A stretch of 64,000 nt of DNA, taken from Vibrio porteresiae DSM 19223. GTDB taxonomy: Bacteria; Pseudomonadota; Gammaproteobacteria; Enterobacterales; Vibrionaceae. The notes below the pieces were generated by a model. That model searched no databases. It had not been told where the DNA came from and saw only the letters and a list, made by a program, of their open reading frames with translations. Position numbers and translations under genes: made by a program. Location of the stretch: assembly GCF_024347055.1 (NCBI RefSeq), contig NZ_AP024895.1, positions 1,364,001 through 1,428,000 of the forward strand, in the 5' to 3' direction. Position 1 is the first letter of the stretch; each line of letters begins with the position of its first letter. Positions 62,966 to 64,000 of the stretch are shown in pieces.

Positions 62966-63598
62966 TTACCCGAAAATAGGTTTGAGCGCTTCGTAAGCTT
63001 GGTGCACTTCAATCGGCACTGGCTGACTAATTTGGAATCCTTGCGCTGGGTAGTTTTCGATACGTTCAAAGTCCCCAAGTAGCTGCTCAATAACTAAGTC
63101 CATGGTCATTTCTTCAGTGAGATATTCAAAGAAATCAGTGGCACAAGAGGTCACTTGTAAACTCTGCACTGCTTCAGGCCATTGCTTCATGAAAGTCGCG
63201 TAGGCACGACGTTCTTTGTAAGGTTTATGTACAAGAATGACACGCTGTGGATGAACATTGTGTTCCGCTAACAAACGCGCCGAAAACTGAACGTTTTCAC
63301 CGCTGTTTTGCGAGGTACTTTCAAGCAACATGCACTCTTCAGGAACACCTGCGTCTTTAGCGACAGTGGCAAACCGTTCCGCTTCCGGTTTGTCATAGAC
63401 ACCGCGAGTGAGTCGACCATAGCCACCACTAAAAACAATCAAAGGAGCTAAACCCTGTTTGAATAGGGCTGCAGCGTGTTCTGCCACGCGCAAGTCGTTA
63501 CTCCCCATAGCAATAATGACATCAGCAGGTTGAAGATCATGATCCAATTGCATGTAATGCCAAAGAGTTTCTAAATGTTGATAAAGATGTTTACTCAT
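62966..63598 (-). CDS. YdcF family protein (DUF218)
   Basis: A 210-residue soluble DUF218 protein of YdcF type (IIAMGSNDLRVAEHAAALFKQG about 28, VFSGGYGRLTRG about 54, ILVHKPYKERRAYATF about 120). No signal peptide. YdcF of E. coli binds SAM, but its reaction is unknown. It overlaps the upstream SDR gene by 8 bases, so the two are co-transcribed. Confidence 0.88.
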   Translation of the reverse strand: MSKHLYQHLETLWHYMQLDHDLQPADVIIAMGSNDLRVAEHAAALFKQGLAPLIVFSGGYGRLTRGVYDKPEAERFATVAKDAGVPEECMLLESTSQNSGENVQFSARLLAEHNVHPQRVILVHKPYKERRAYATFMKQWPEAVQSLQVTSCATDFFEYLTEEMTMDLVIEQLLGDFERIENYPAQGFQISQPVPIEVHQAYEALKPIFG

Positions 63599-64000
63599 TA
63601 TCGGACAAAGCCTCCAGAGTATTAGAGTAATAAAACTGGTATCCCAGTTCGATCAGTCGGTCACTGACAATCTCCTTGTCAGGTCGATCATTGATAGGAG
63701 GAAGGCTTACCTCCCCACCCATTGTAGAAATCGCTGCGGCATAAAACTCGGCTTTGCTCACAGTTTTTGGTGTCGTAGCGTTAATCACTTCATTGCTTAA
63801 GTGGTTGAGTGCAAATTCAATAATGCCAATGGCATCTTTGAGGTGCAACATATTGGCTGGCGCCATTGAGCTCACCGAACTGAGCTTGGTGGCGAAGCGG
63901 CTCGGGTGGCGTTCAGGGCCGAAAAGACCACTGCAACGGATGATGACGTAGTCAAGACCTGAATCGATCACGCACTGCTCAGCTTGCAGCATAACTCGCG
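63591..64000 (-). CDS. SDR/NAD-dependent epimerase-like protein, 3' part
   Basis: The C-terminal part of an extended or atypical SDR protein. At least 133 residues are visible (GLDYVIIRCSGLFGPERHP; later MLHLKDAIGIIEFAL and the C-terminal SDRLIELGYQFYYSN). The pattern resembles YeeZ-like NAD(P)-dependent epimerase family proteins. The reading frame remains open at the window edge, so the N-terminal Rossmann motif and start lie beyond 64000. It precedes the ydcF-like gene on the same transcript. Confidence 0.8.
   Translation of the reverse strand, partial: RVMLQAEQCVIDSGLDYVIIRCSGLFGPERHPSRFATKLSSVSSMAPANMLHLKDAIGIIEFALNHLSNEVINATTPKTVSKAEFYAAAISTMGGEVSLPPINDRPDKEIVSDRLIELGYQFYYSNTLEALSDNE

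Noticed and set aside
1..64000. Prophage, insertion sequence, toxin-antitoxin, restriction or CRISPR system
   Set aside because: No transposase, integrase, cas, nuclease or phage gene and no spaced direct-repeat array was seen on either strand; the window looks like conserved core chromosome.

Overview
The window is chromosomal DNA of a gammaproteobacterium. Gene content and order point to the genus Vibrio: mnmA-hflD-purB, gsk, an H-NS gene of VicH type, hisGDCBHAFI, monomeric icd, cspD/clpS-clpA/infA/bpt-aat, topA-glgC-glgA, a c-di-GMP riboswitch upstream of tfoY, purR, a torR-like regulator, elyC, cmoM-mukF-mukE-mukB, cmoA-cmoB, aspS and tdk. Coding density is high. I see no rRNA, tRNA, CRISPR array, insertion sequence or prophage. 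The species cannot be named from sequence reading alone.

Layout: (1) 16-5681 (+) is a compact seven-gene cluster: SDR oxidoreductase, FAD oxidoreductase, DUF1365, a cyclopropane-synthase-like methyltransferase, DUF2878 membrane protein, chalcone-isomerase-like protein and DUF3833 lipoprotein. It looks like a lipid-modification unit of the kind found in singlet-oxygen/photo-stress regulons. (2) 5753-8939 (-) is mnmA-hflD-purB. (3) 9546-13668 holds gsk under a probable PurR box, the H-NS gene, and an NhaC-family transporter behind a lysine riboswitch. (4) 13833-21219 (+) is the complete histidine operon with leader peptide and attenuator, followed by convergent rluE. (5) 22497-30160 holds icd, cspD, clpS-clpA, infA, bpt and aat. 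The last four apart from infA make up the bacterial N-degron pathway (Bpt and Aat tag, ClpS recognises, ClpA unfolds). (6) 30193-39579 holds a glycine-zipper envelope protein, aroA, yciN, topA, the glycogen genes glgC-glgA and an alpha/beta hydrolase. (7) 40126-43491 holds tfoY with its c-di-GMP riboswitch, purR, and a torR-like regulator whose receiver has lost its key phosphorylation residues. (8) 43587-51809 holds elyC, then cmoM with the mukFEB condensin operon. (9) 51956-56816 holds a small lipoprotein, a PAS-GGDEF diguanylate cyclase, and a three-gene envelope system (retropepsin-like lipoprotein, cysteine-free transglutaminase-like 7TM protein, RimK-like ATP-grasp ligase). (10) 57138-64000 holds cmoB, cmoA, a DUF72 gene, aspS, tdk, a YdcF-type DUF218 gene and the 3' part of an SDR/epimerase cut by the window edge.

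The most interesting items are the aspartate-less TorR-like receiver, the ATP-grasp/7TM/retropepsin operon, the CFA-like methyltransferase that appears to lack bicarbonate-site residues, the putative structured leader of icd, a terminator-like hairpin between purR and its probable operator, and a cluster of palindromes near 39.7 kb. The two riboswitches and the his attenuator are clear and explain how the genes behind them are controlled.
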